NCBI GenBank assembly: GCA_029945375.1
Contig: CM057059.1
Span: 1,984,001 to 2,048,000, forward strand
DNA length: 64,000 nucleotides
Reading direction: 5' to 3'
Origin: Agaricus subrufescens
Taxonomy: Eukaryota; Basidiomycota; Agaricomycetes; Agaricales; Agaricaceae
The notes beneath the pieces were generated by a model. It was not told the DNA's origin, ran no database searches, and saw nothing but the letters and a program-made list of their open reading frames with translations. A program made the translations under genes and the position numbers. Shown here piece after piece: positions 31,395 to 42,409 of this stretch (the first letter of the stretch is position 1; each line of letters opens with the position of its first letter).

Positions 31395-32772
31395 TGAAGA
31401 GACTAGATCAGTGTGAATGTGGAAAATAAAATATAAAAATATAAAATTGGATGTGAATGCAACCCTTTGAATTACACCAAGTCTCGAGTGCGATTTGTGG
31501 GGAGAATAAATCAGAAAGAAAGTGAAAGTAAGTGTCTCAATTAAGTATTAAATGAAAATAGGGGTAGAATAGAAATGTGAAACAAGTCTCAACTGAATAG
31601 AGACCTCTTCCAGCCCTATGCCATTTTGATTAGAACCTTTGCAACAAGTGGCTAAGCTCATGACAACTGTCCTCAATAGAATGGGTTAGACACCTATCTA
31701 GGAGGGATAGCAAGTCCATCCTAGTGATGCCTCAACAAAATCAGAGAGCCTTGACCTGCCTTTGCACTTCAAGACAGACTGCAAGACAAGTTGAGCTAGC
31801 ACCAAATGCTATTGTGATCCTATTAGACCAGTGAAGATACTCTCTTGAGCAGAACACAAGTCCTTCTGAGTCAAGAAAGAACTTAAGAAATGCTTAGAAC
31901 ACTGCAAAGTTTAACCAAACTCAATTTCACTTGCACAGTGCTTGGGCAAAGATTTGATCCTGAACCTCATCCTTGACTGGCGACTATATATGATACACAA
32001 TAAAAAACTGAGACAAAATAAACAAATATGAAACAAATAATCAAGTCCATATCCAGCGCTGAATGGGTATAGCCTCCTCAACTCTTCTTCTTCCACCAAT
32101 CAACAGTCTCGACTATTCAGTCTCCTTGACCGAACATCGCACTTGTCTAATCTCCTGCTCCTCATTGGCTAACAAGCTTCCAACCCTAGACCCTAGTCTA
32201 GAATCTCTCGAGACACATCCCCCACTGATTAACCCATCGATAAGATGTCCTCAATTAGACTAAGCTTCTATCTCGTCTTTAGTTGCTTTGAGATTATCAC
32301 TATTACTGCTTGATCCAGAGTCTCGACTGATAATTCCAACAGTCTCACTTCAGATTTATTCAGTCTCGACATGTGTGATTCACTTATTTCCTAGCCCTTC
32401 CCCATTAGGCAGGTAGTAGTTATTGATCCAGTCTAGCATAAGGTCCACTAAAGGAAACACACTCCACTAAGTCCTTGAGCCATCCCATAACCAGTCTCAA
32501 TGAGATTTCCCAATACAGTTTCCCTAGACTCAGTCTCAAGACTTTCATTTTAAAGTCCTTGAATGCAAATATATTTCCCTTAACAGTACAGTTTTCCTGT
32601 TAGGAATTGTGGATGCAATTTCAACTGTTCCCTAGGTCAACCTCTCTTCACGCATGTCCTTGACTGAGCTTATCTCTAACTGGGTGACCAATTGTTCATT
32701 CTCAAACCTAATACGTACACCTAGCCACATTAAACATATATTTTCACACGTAAAACAGCTGGGGCTGTAACA
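31395..32772 (-). repeat. 3' LTR of the giant element (1,378 bp)
   Basis: Plus-strand edges TGAAGAGACTAGATC and GGGGCTGTAACA. It has the same length as the 5' LTR. In the first ~770 bases I see about eight differences between them, nearly all at CG versus TG/CA sites. Confidence 0.9.
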
Positions 32773-32790
32773 TCTCCCCCCCACTATGAA
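32773..32790 (-). other. Polypurine tract of the giant element
   Basis: The minus strand reads CATAGTGGGGGGAGA directly before the LTR start TGTTACAGCC. This is the position of the plus-strand DNA primer in LTR elements. Confidence 0.7.
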
Positions 32791-32876
32791 ACAACTGTCC
32801 TCAGTCATACCAGACTCCATCTCAGAACTAAACTGATCATCTCCAACTTCTGGCAGGACTTCAATTTCACCCCTCG

Positions 32877-35800
32877 ATGAGCATTTGCCCTTGGCCAGTG
32901 GTGGACTGCCCGCTCCGGACATCACCAGCAGCTATTAATATCACTACCACCTCATTCTCCCAGAATGGCAATTGCCATGCTTCCTTTCTGATTGCCCTGG
33001 ACCACGCATTACTAAATTTAGCGCAATCTTCCAATCACTTTCCAAAAGTGATGTTTAAACTTCCTCAACTTCTTTTTTATTTTGCTGACCCTGCCTCATT
33101 TTTTCTTTGGGGTGTCATCAGCCAATGGCTCATTCTGCGCTACTGCTGCTGACATAGCATGTCAGTGCAATCTAGTGCATCTTGCCTTTTTTGTCTCTAC
33201 CCTGCAGATCTTGACCTCACTAATAGGGTATCTTTGACTGACACCAAGCTCTGGCCCTCATTAAAAGCAGACCTTGCCCTCCCTTTGGCTTTCTTTCTCC
33301 CCATCATGTCCTCCTTGCCTCCCCAGCTGCCCCCCAAGATAGCCATTGCTGCTATCCTCAATAAGGCAGAATGGGGTGTGCATTTTCTGTCCAACATCCT
33401 TCTCTGGCACTCTGATCATTTTCAAGCTCTTCTGGCCTACTGAAAAACCCTGCAACCAGCAGAGTCATTGTCCATATCACCGTCCAACACTCCTCAGACT
33501 ATCTCACAGACTTTGCCCTCAGTTGCTTGCCCTTTGTCTACCCCACTAGTACCTTCTGCTCTCCTGGCCATTGCTCACACTCTGATGCCAGCACCATGTT
33601 TGCATCCTGCCTTTCCCTGTTCTCCTGTTTCTTGCCTTTTGACTCCTGCCACTCTTGCAGCTCCCTCGACTTCATCAGCTTCAGCTCAGACTCCTTGTCA
33701 ACCTCCCCCTCGCTGTTCTCTTGGTGAGTTGCTGATAGCTCATACTCGACATCTCTTTGCTGCTGTATGTGCTTCTAATATCATGGCTGCTCAAATCACA
33801 GCTAGGGTGGCGTCAGAGGCTCCTTGGCTTAATCTGGCTGAGGTTCACATCCCAGATATCTCTAACACTGGTTCAAAATCTGGCTCTGCTCGTTGTGGCA
33901 AGACTAATCCTCCCACTACCAAGTGCCAATGTCTCCGATCTCTGTCGCCCAAAACTACCCCCAAGGTAGTTCCCAAAATTGAGAAGGTTTCTCCTGCCAA
34001 AGCTCTGGTGCCTGCTTGCACTCCCCACCCAGGATCTGGCAAATGCCTTGCTCACAAGACTACTGGCAGTAATAAATTTACCTCTGGCTCATACACTGCT
34101 GTCATTGAAATCACCTCCTCCTCCTCCTCATCTCCTTCTGAGCCGGACCAAGTCATGATCAGTGACGAGGAGAGCAAAAGTGATGACAACAAAGACAAAG
34201 TGGTCCAAGAGGATGAACTTGATGACTCCAATGTCAACATGGACAAGTCCTCATCCAAAAAGTGCAAACCAGCTGCCTCTCGTCATAAGCCTGGACGCCC
34301 TCCAAAAGCTACCCCAGTAACTTGCTCTTCAGTTGCTCACTCCAAGCAATCCAAGTCAATCAAGACTCCCACAACCATCGATTCTGACAGCTCAGAGGAA
34401 CCTCGCAGTATGTGCTCTTCTGTCTCTTCTCCTTTCTCTGCTAACCCTCATTTCCTAGTCTGCACCAATACTTCTTTGACTTGCCAACTTGGTCTTGCTC
34501 CCGGTGCTCCTTATCTCGACAGTCTGGCTACACATTTCACCATCTCCTATAATCTGGTATGCACCCTTTTAGCTCCTTCCCTCTTTCTCTCCTCAATCAT
34601 TTAATTTTAGTACTCTCCTTGCTCTGCCAATTGTCTCAACTGTATGCACAACTTTTGCTGAATGTATACTGCAGACAATCCCATCAAACATCACTGTGGA
34701 GAATCCATTGAGGATGCGCAGCATTGCGTCAATGCCCTCATCACTGGTGTTGAGTGCGACCAGTGCAACCATGACTGCGCCAGCCACTGCAGCAAAACCA
34801 AACCCCCTGCTTTGTGTCAATTTGCAGCTGAGCTGTGCTGCACACCTACTTTTATTGTGGGCAACAGTATGCCTGCACTAGTAGCTAGCACTTTTTATCA
34901 TTATTATTGGGTGTATCCAATGATAGCAACTTCATTATTCCCAACAACCTTTCATATCATAACTTCCCAATGACTCTACCCATAGAATCTTCATTCATTA
35001 TGTATCCTTCCCATTTCTTCATTCATTCATGACCATTCTTCTTCCAATAGATTTCTTCAATTACATATCAACCATTTTCATTATTACCCATCATTTCCCC
35101 ATCATTCTGGCCATCAATAGGCAATAGGACATCAAAAGCTAATCTAGGCATCAATCTTGTTCATCAATACATCATTTCTGCCATCACCATCACTCCTCCC
35201 ATCAACAATCCCATCAGTCCCATCAGAGTGGTAGTGCAATAAATGGTTGCTCAATTGCTAGTCATTGGCTGGCTCAATTTCTATGGAACTTGAAATATAC
35301 TATAATATATATAATATGTCTGTATGTATGCAATATTATGTGGTACTGAGCAGCAAATTGCCTGATATGGCAGTGCTTTTCCTGGGCAGAAAAAGGACTA
35401 CTGTGAGCGCATTTTTGGGCTCCTCCAAATGAAATGCACATTGATAGAGAGTTAAGGGCTTTCCAACAAATGTACTCATGCATGAGCTACTTAAATTCTT
35501 GGTACAAGAGGAGCTGTTGTGGGTGCAGTTCCTGGCTGTTCTGGATGAGTGTATATGGAGATGGAGCTATGCGGAAGGGCTTTCCAATGAATGTGGTTCT
35601 GCAACTTTTCAAGAGGAAATGGGGGAGATATGATCCAATTACACTTTGATGACAAAAGGGCTTTCTAACGAGTATAGTCTCATAGAATTCCAATAAGAAA
35701 TGGAAAAGTTATAATCAAATTACACCTTGGGTAGAAACAGAGAGAGAGACTGCTTTGTAGCAGGCTAGATATTGAATAGGATGCCACTATACGTTGTAGG

Positions 35801-38184
35801 CAACTACTTTACATTGCAATGTAGCAGTCCAAGTAACAGCTTGTGAATTGAGCAAGGGAATAATGCTCTAGAGGCTAAACAAGAATTTGCATCAGGGTAC
35901 AAAATACAGTTTATCCACACATTTTTTATATAATATCTTCTAATAAAAGCATGGAGCAGTAACTATTGACTATTCCTATTGAATGCAAAGAATCTCTTGT
36001 TAATTGAGCAAGAAATGAGGGAGATATATGTAAAAAAGCAACATACACATGAATAGTACATATGTATGGTATTAATTATTTGCTTTATTTCATGCACTTC
36101 CTCTCTTTGAACGCTTTTTTAGGTTTATTTTCCCCAATTGTTGCTCAATTGACAAGAGATTCTTTGCATTCAATAGGAATAGTCAATAGTTACTGCTCCA
36201 TGCTTTTATTAGAAGATATTATATAAAAAATGTGTGGATAAACTGTATTTTGTACCCTGAAAATGCAAATTCTTGTTTAGCCTCTAGAGCATTATTCCCT
36301 TGCTCAATTCACAAGCTGTTACTTGGACTAGCTACATTGCAATGTAAAGTAGTTGCCTACAACGTATAGTGGCATCCTATTCAATATCTAGCCTGCTACA
36401 AAGCAGTCTCTCTCTCTGTTTCTACCCAAGGTGTAATTTGATTATAACTTTTCCATTTCTTATTGGAATTCTATGAGACTATACTCGTTAGAAAGCCCTT
36501 TTGTCATCAAAGTGTAATTGGATTATATCTCTCCCATTTCCTCTTGAAAGGTTGCAAAACTACATTTGTTGGAAAGCCCTTTTGCATAGCTCCATCTCCA
36601 TATACATTCCATTCAGAACAGCCAGGAACTGCACCTACAACAGCTCCTCTTGTACCAAGAATTTAAGTAGCTCATATCTTTCCCATCTCTAAACCTAATA
36701 TTGCATGAGTACATTTGTTGGAAAGCCCTTAACAAGGGCTCTCTATCAATGTGCATTTCATTTGGAGGAGCCCAAAAATGCGCTCACAGTAGTCCTTTTT
36801 CTGCCCAGGAAAAGCACTGCCATATCAGGCAATTTGCTGCTCAGTACCACATAATATTGCATACATACAGACATATTATATATATTATAGTATATTTCAA
36901 GTTCCATAGAAATTGAGCCAGCCAATGACTAGCAATTGAGCAACCATTTATTGCACTACCACTCTGATGGGACTGATGGGATTGTTGATGGGAGGAGTGA
37001 TGGTGATGGCAGAAATGATGTATTGATGAACAAGATTGATGCCTAGATTAGCTTTTGATGTCCTAATTGCCTATTGATGGCCAGAATGATGGGGAAAATG
37101 ATGGGTAATGAAATGAAAATGGTTATGAAGATATGTAATAATTGAAGAAATCTATTGGAACAATGAAGAAATGGTCATGAAGGTATGCAATGAATGAGGA
37201 AATCTATTGGATTGATGAAGAAATAGTTATGAAAGTATGCAATGAATGAAGAAATCCATGGGAAGGATACATACTGAATGAAGATTCTATGGGTAGAGTC
37301 ATTGGGAAGTTATGATATGAAAGGTTGTTGGGAATAATGAAGTTGCTATCATTGGATACACCCAATAATAATGATAAAAGTGCTAGCTACCCCTCACACC
37401 TGACACATCTTTCTTTCAGCTTTTCTCTGACTTTTATCTAGGACTCCGCATTTGTAACCACAACCTCGATGTCGCCTGCTACCAAATTCAAGGCTTGGAG
37501 CAGCAGCTCAGTCTTGCCGTCTCTCACTATCATACTCTCATCATTGAGAGCACCATTGATTTCCTCGTGGCCTATCACTATCATGACAAGAAGCCTGAGT
37601 TCTGGATTGAGGCCCAACTCGTCTCTGACATTGAAGGCTTCAAGGCCCTACTTGCTGATGCCGAGCACATTGTCAGCTATGACAAGCGCACTCTAACCAC
37701 CTCTGATCTGCCTGCTTACAATGTCAATGCTCTTGACAATCTCTCCGGTCCATGTCACTCTGAAAACCTGCTCATCTCTGGTCACGTGCTTTACGATTCT
37801 TTCTGTCATTTTGGCGAGTGGATGGGTGAGAAGCCCTTCCTTGTCAATGACCAGCAGCCTCTCATTCAACCCTCCTGGTGGGACCATCACATTGCAGCCT
37901 GGGACAAGGCCAATGTTCTGCCCTCTACTCACGCCAACCCTCAATTCTTGAAGGCTTTTGATGAGTACCTTCATGTTCCTCCAATGATGGTGCCTGAACC
38001 GGCAGCTGTTCCTACCAAGCCAAACTCTCCTGCTCAATCTCCTGCTGGAGCTGCCCCATCCACGCCTTCCAGGCAAACGCTGCAGACTCCTCTTTTGCCA
38101 ACCTCTCCTAGTGCTATGGATGTCAAGGTTTCCCTCCAGCCAACCTTGCCTAGCAACACCAATGGTCACGTGGCTGCCTTCTGA
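32877..38184 (+). pseudogene. Antisense accessory gene 1 of the giant element (spliced, AT-hook, Cys-rich)
   Basis: Plus strand, opposite to gag-pol. Proposed exons: 32877-33111, 33166-34407, 34459-34556, 34611-34641, 34675-34866, 37442-38184. These sum to 2,541 nt and keep one frame across five GT-AG introns. The only stop is a TGA at 33441. One intron (34642-34674) would be just 33 nt. The product is Pro/Ser/Ala-rich at first, then has HKPGRPPKA (AT-hook core GRP), an acidic DEESKSDDNKDK tract, a Cys/His cluster (HHCGESIEDAQHC, CDQCNHDC, HCSK) and a ~170-residue mixed domain (DFLVAYHYHDKKPEFW), ending Pro-rich. I recognise no family. The start could be upstream or at 33159. Confidence 0.6.
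34881..37390. mobile_element. Long inverted-repeat (fold-back) element inside an intron of accessory gene 1
   Basis: Arms of ~1.13 kb (34881-36012) and ~1.25 kb (36142-37390) are near-perfect inverted repeats around a ~130-bp AT-rich loop; the ends are GTAGCTAGCAC. It carries no transposase and no long ORF. It sits between the donor at 34867 and the acceptor at 37441, leaving a native intron of about 65 nt. Each arm contains three degenerate units starting GGGCTTTCYAA. No clear target duplication was found. It is best described as a non-autonomous fold-back DNA element. Confidence 0.82.
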
Positions 38185-38904
38185 GAAGGTGTCAAGGGGT
38201 AGGCATGCTGATTGGGTACTTGGTTGGCACCAGCGGTTGTCTTCTGTTTTGTGTTTCTGTTATATCCACCTCAAACATTATTTTTCTGTTTTTCCTTCTT
38301 TTTTCTTGAACTTTCTCCCTAGTCTCTCTTGCATTAGTGCTTTACTACTTCTTAATTGCATGTAGTTAGCCCTTGTTTCTCTTCAGACTAGTTTTTTCCT
38401 GTCTCGTTTCCTTCTTGTCATGTGGTTCCCTTATCCTGTGGTAGCATCATGCTACCTTGTCTCATTTACAATCCCCAATCATTACTATCTCGCTTTTATC
38501 TGTGTCTCTTTTACTACTGAGTGTGAATTCCAGATCCAAGACATTAAGTGGCTTGGCATCTCTTAAGTGTTCCACATGTCCTCTACATAGTCTCGCTCTC
38601 AAACTTCTGTTCTTGTTCTGTGTCAGCCTATAAATAACCTGATCAATCATGGCTTATTTATAGGTCTGCCCCAGATTCTGTTAGAGTAGCCCAGCCTTGT
38701 AACATTGCCTCAGCACAGCACCTTGCCTTATAGAACCCATTTTAATCTCCTGATTTCTGAGTTAAGACTGGTCCAAGATGCATTACTCTCCCCCTCACTA
38801 TGGAAACAGACGCCCTCATCAATCACTGCTCTTGCTCAGAAATTTTTTTTTTTCCTCGATCATATCCTTGACTGCATTCTCAACAAATATAAGTTCTCCG
38901 TAGA
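38185..38904. other. Spacer between the two antisense accessory genes
   Basis: Pyrimidine-rich, without an ORF I can support. It would hold the 3' UTR of gene 1 and the promoter of gene 2. A TATAAATA lies at 38629-38636, about 270 nt before the proposed start of gene 2. A stretch at ~38786-38825 (CTCTCCCCCTCACTATGG) resembles the polypurine-tract region at 32773. Confidence 0.4.
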
Positions 38905-40486
38905 ATGTCTTGCAGCCTAAACATGTGTCTCAACTGTAGTTTGCATCGGCTTCGATCATACAACAACTCCAATCCTTTCCATCACAGATGCAGTGGCCGA
39001 GGCCATGGTAGGGGTTTATTATGAGGTGGTCTTGGTCAAGGGAGGGGTCTATCCCCTTCCTATAATCTCTCCCACTATCATGATAGCATCTTGCCCTACT
39101 TTGACAGTAGCTCTTCAGATGAGGATTGCCATACCACTCCCATGCCTACTGAACCAGCGCTTCCTGCTAAACAGGCATATGAGGAAGCTGTACATCTCCT
39201 TGACACAGAAATCTCATCTTATTTCCATCACTTCAATCATCAACACACTAGTCCTGCCATTGCCCAGAGTCTGGCTGGTCCACTCAAGGTGGCAGGAAGC
39301 TTTCTGGTATCCCTTCTTCTCCCCTCAACTGAATCATTTCATGCTCACAATGTCCTAGACTTCTCTTTTGCAGGCCCTGCAGCGCTACACTGTTGCTCAG
39401 TCTTCTAGCAAAACGCAATGGCTCCTTGCTTGTTCCAAGAGCATGTACAAATCCTATGCTAACTTCCAAGGCAAGGGTCACAAGCAACCTGCAGTTTTCA
39501 ACAAATTGTGTACTATGCTCAGTGCTGTGGATTGCAATCTCAGAAATGGCAAACAAGGTCTCCCTACAAAGCCAGCTGCAGAACATGATGACTCTACCTG
39601 TCAAGGCACTTCTGAACCTCCGGCCAAGAAGGTAAGATCAGCCAACTTTCCACTCTTGCTTTTCTATACCAGCCTATTCTAGAGGTGTCAAACTATTCCT
39701 TGACTTCCTCCAGACAGCTCAGAGTCCTCCGAGGACAAAGTAGAGTCCCAGACTATACTGTGACACCACTCCAGCCTTCCACTTCTCTAAATGTATGCAC
39801 CTTTATCTCGCACTCATTCATGCTAATCCACACCCTCAGATGGAGGTAGACAGTGAGGCTATTCCTCCCCCAGCCTTGGACAGTCCTGAACCTGCCCCCC
39901 TTCAGAGTGCAGCACCAATAACTCAGAACATCACTGGGCCCACTATCCTAGGTGACCAAGATCAAGTCATGCAGACTCGCCCTTGTAGCAACTCTATGTC
40001 TGCAACTGTAAGCTTCTCACCTAAAACTGATTTTCCCTCAAACTTATTTCTTTCTCTCCTAGGACCTATATCCCGGCACAGTGCAAATGGTATGCATTTT
40101 CCACCTGCCACTTCCTGGCTCCGAGGTGCAATGAGAACTCTATCTCAACACTCTCCAATTACAGCCTCAGGAACATCCTCCAATCTTGAACATTATCTCA
40201 GCTGCTACTGGTGTGTCCTAGACTCTTTTCACCTTCACTTCTTCTAATTCTCTTCTCAGCCAACACCTTGGTGTCCAACATTCATTCTTTGTCAGTCAAG
40301 GCCAATGAGGCTGCCCACATCATAGTCTCAGATGCAAGCTATCAAGCCTTGCAGCACAAACTTTTGGCCACTACCACCACTCTCATTGAGTCTGCCCAAC
40401 AACTTGAATTTACTACTTCACACTATTGTTTCTATGCACGAGAGTACAAGTTCTTGTCTCAGCTCCTTGAGCAGTATGATAAATGA
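38905..40486 (+). pseudogene. Antisense accessory gene 2 of the giant element (seven exons, RG-rich start)
   Basis: Proposed exons: 38905-39306, 39374-39631, 39718-39792, 39840-40007, 40063-40089, 40165-40210, 40260-40486. They total 1,203 nt (401 codons) and stay in frame across six GT-AG introns of 47-86 nt, most with CTAAT or CTGAC-like branch sites. The only stop is TGA at 39022, where CGA would complete an RG/GG tract (GRGHGRG...GGLGQGRG). After it come DSSSSDEDC, a helical Lys-rich middle (SKSMYKSYANFQGKGHKQ) and a helical C-terminus (HIIVSDASYQALQHKLLATT). RG-rich tracts often bind RNA, but I do not recognise the family. Its stop lies ~90 nt from the end of pol, tail to tail. Confidence 0.6.
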
Positions 40487-40559
40487 TTCCAGAACAAGGT
40501 AGACAAGTAGGCTATTTACTGTTATAGTGTACTCGTCCAAGACTAGTTTTCTCCTAGTT

Positions 40560-42400
40560 AGTGTTCAATAACAAAGGTTCTAGTCTCCCTTGACTGTCTC
40601 CTCATCTGATTCATTGGCTTCCTTGTCCAAATCAATAGTCTTGACTGGTTCCTCCAATAATTCTAACTCTTCCTCACTTGTATCCAACAGCTTAATGATC
40701 ACATCGGAATACTCGAGTTTCTCCCTTGCCAGGTAAGGAATAACTCAGAATGCAGCAACTTTATTCTGCCATACCAAACCATCCATCTTGGCAAGCACAT
40801 ATGCTCTCCCCTTCAACCTTTGAACCACTACCATGGGTCCGAGGTATCAAGGTTTCATTTTTCTATTGGCTGATATCTTGATTGCTGAATTCTTTACCAG
40901 CACCAAGCTCCCTGCCTCCAGATCATATTCTCTAATCCTCGCTTTCGCATCTTCTTCTAATTTCAAAGCTCAATCAACTTTTTCTTTTGTCAACCTTACC
41001 CCCATTTGCCCCACATGTTTCACATGTTTAGCCAATGCGAGAGCCCACAAACCTACCAACTCTGCAGTCTTGACAAATTGCTTAGGATATTTCACTAACC
41101 AAGTTGCCTCAACTACATCCAAAGGTATCATTGGATGAGCCCTGGTAACTATGAAGTAAGGAGAACATCCTGTCCCCTTTCTTACAGTAATTCTGTCTGC
41201 CCACATAACTTGATGTAGGTGCCAGAACCACTTCTTTACTTCACCATCCATAGCCTTGTATAACATCTGCCGTACATCCCAATGAGGCCTCTCGATGATG
41301 CCATTAGCCCTCAAGTTATATGGTGAGATTGTTACACCTTCAATCCCATATTTATCTTTGAGCCATCTCACCGCTTTCCTAAACGGTGAGCTGTTGTCCA
41401 TGACTATTTTCACAAGACTGCCCCATCTACAGACTATGTCCTCAAATAACCATTGACCAATCAATTTTGCATCCTTGGTTCTTAACACTTTCGCTTCCAT
41501 CCATGACAAGAGTCCACATCTGCCATGCACAATGTATTTACAACCATTTGAGGCAGGTGTCAGGTGTACTGTGTCCGCATGCAAGACTTGAAAGATTGAG
41601 GGCGTATGTGTAACCTCAGGTGGCAATTCCATTGCCATCTTTTGCCGCACTTGACATAAGTGACACAAATGAACATACCAGCTAATGTCGGCTTCCATTT
41701 CAGGCCACCAAAACTGTTGACTGATCAGTCTCGACATTGCATATACTCCTTGATGTCCCAATTTATCATGACATTCCCTCATGATCTCCATCCTATTTTC
41801 TATCTTGATCACCAACTGAGCATAGTCATCCCCTGGTTTTCAATGATACAACTTTCTGTCTTTATCTAACCAGAAGTTTGATGCCACTCTCAACAATTTC
41901 ACCTCCTCAACCATAAGCTGATCTTTTGGTAGTCTCTCCACTTGATGTATAATCCAGTGTCGGATTTTTCCCAATCGACTATCCTGGTCTCAAGCCACAA
42001 TTGTCCTGTGCTCCTCATCATAAATATTGTGACCGTTTTCCTCATTTACTGCCTGTTCCTCCTCCTCAATCATTTTTCCAAGGAATACTCAAACCAGTTT
42101 GGCAATGTCTCAATTGTTAGATAACCGTCGCTTTTCAGCTATTTCCGCACCTGGACACTTTCTTGTGAAGTCAAGGTCCAATTGATAACTATGGTCCATT
42201 GCTATCACTTCAGCAAAGAAACCTTTCCTATCATCTATCTCCTCAACAAAGTTGTCTATCAGTAGAGGATCCTCTTCTCCCTCATTCTCTTTAACTAACT
42301 CAATCTCTTCTCCATCATTGTCTGACCCATCATCATACTGTCGAGTCGCTTTATCTCCAGGATATCATTTCCTCCAAGATAATCCATCAGGCCCAAAGCC
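40560..42400 (-). pseudogene. Giant element integrase
   Basis: Minus-strand Ty3/gypsy integrase. It has a zinc region (CHDKLGHQGVYAMSRL, then CHLCQVRQ) and catalytic landmarks HADTVHLTP, VMDNSSPF and NGIIERPHW (D, D, E kept). A C-terminal part follows (SLVLVKNSAIKISANRK), ending near 40575. The stops I traced (after KVD, KMKP, KVAAF) are mostly TGA at likely CGA. The stretch 41830-42400 is the linker from RNase H and also carries stops. Not functional as it stands. Confidence 0.82.
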
Positions 42401-42409
42401 TTTTCCCTT

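Noticed and set aside
32063..32263. ~66-codon ORF (MGIASST...) found in several giant LTR copies
   Set aside because: It recurs only because the LTR recurs. It reads through substitutions without codon bias and is interrupted or reversed in other copies.
33112..33165. TGA at 33150 as a nonsense mutation in accessory gene 1
   Set aside because: It falls within a plausible 54-nt GT-AG intron, so I counted only the TGA at 33441 as a true in-frame stop.
34881..37390. TIR transposon with a definable target-site duplication
   Set aside because: The flanks (CTGCACTA and CCCTCACA) show no convincing direct repeat, so I did not assign a superfamily.
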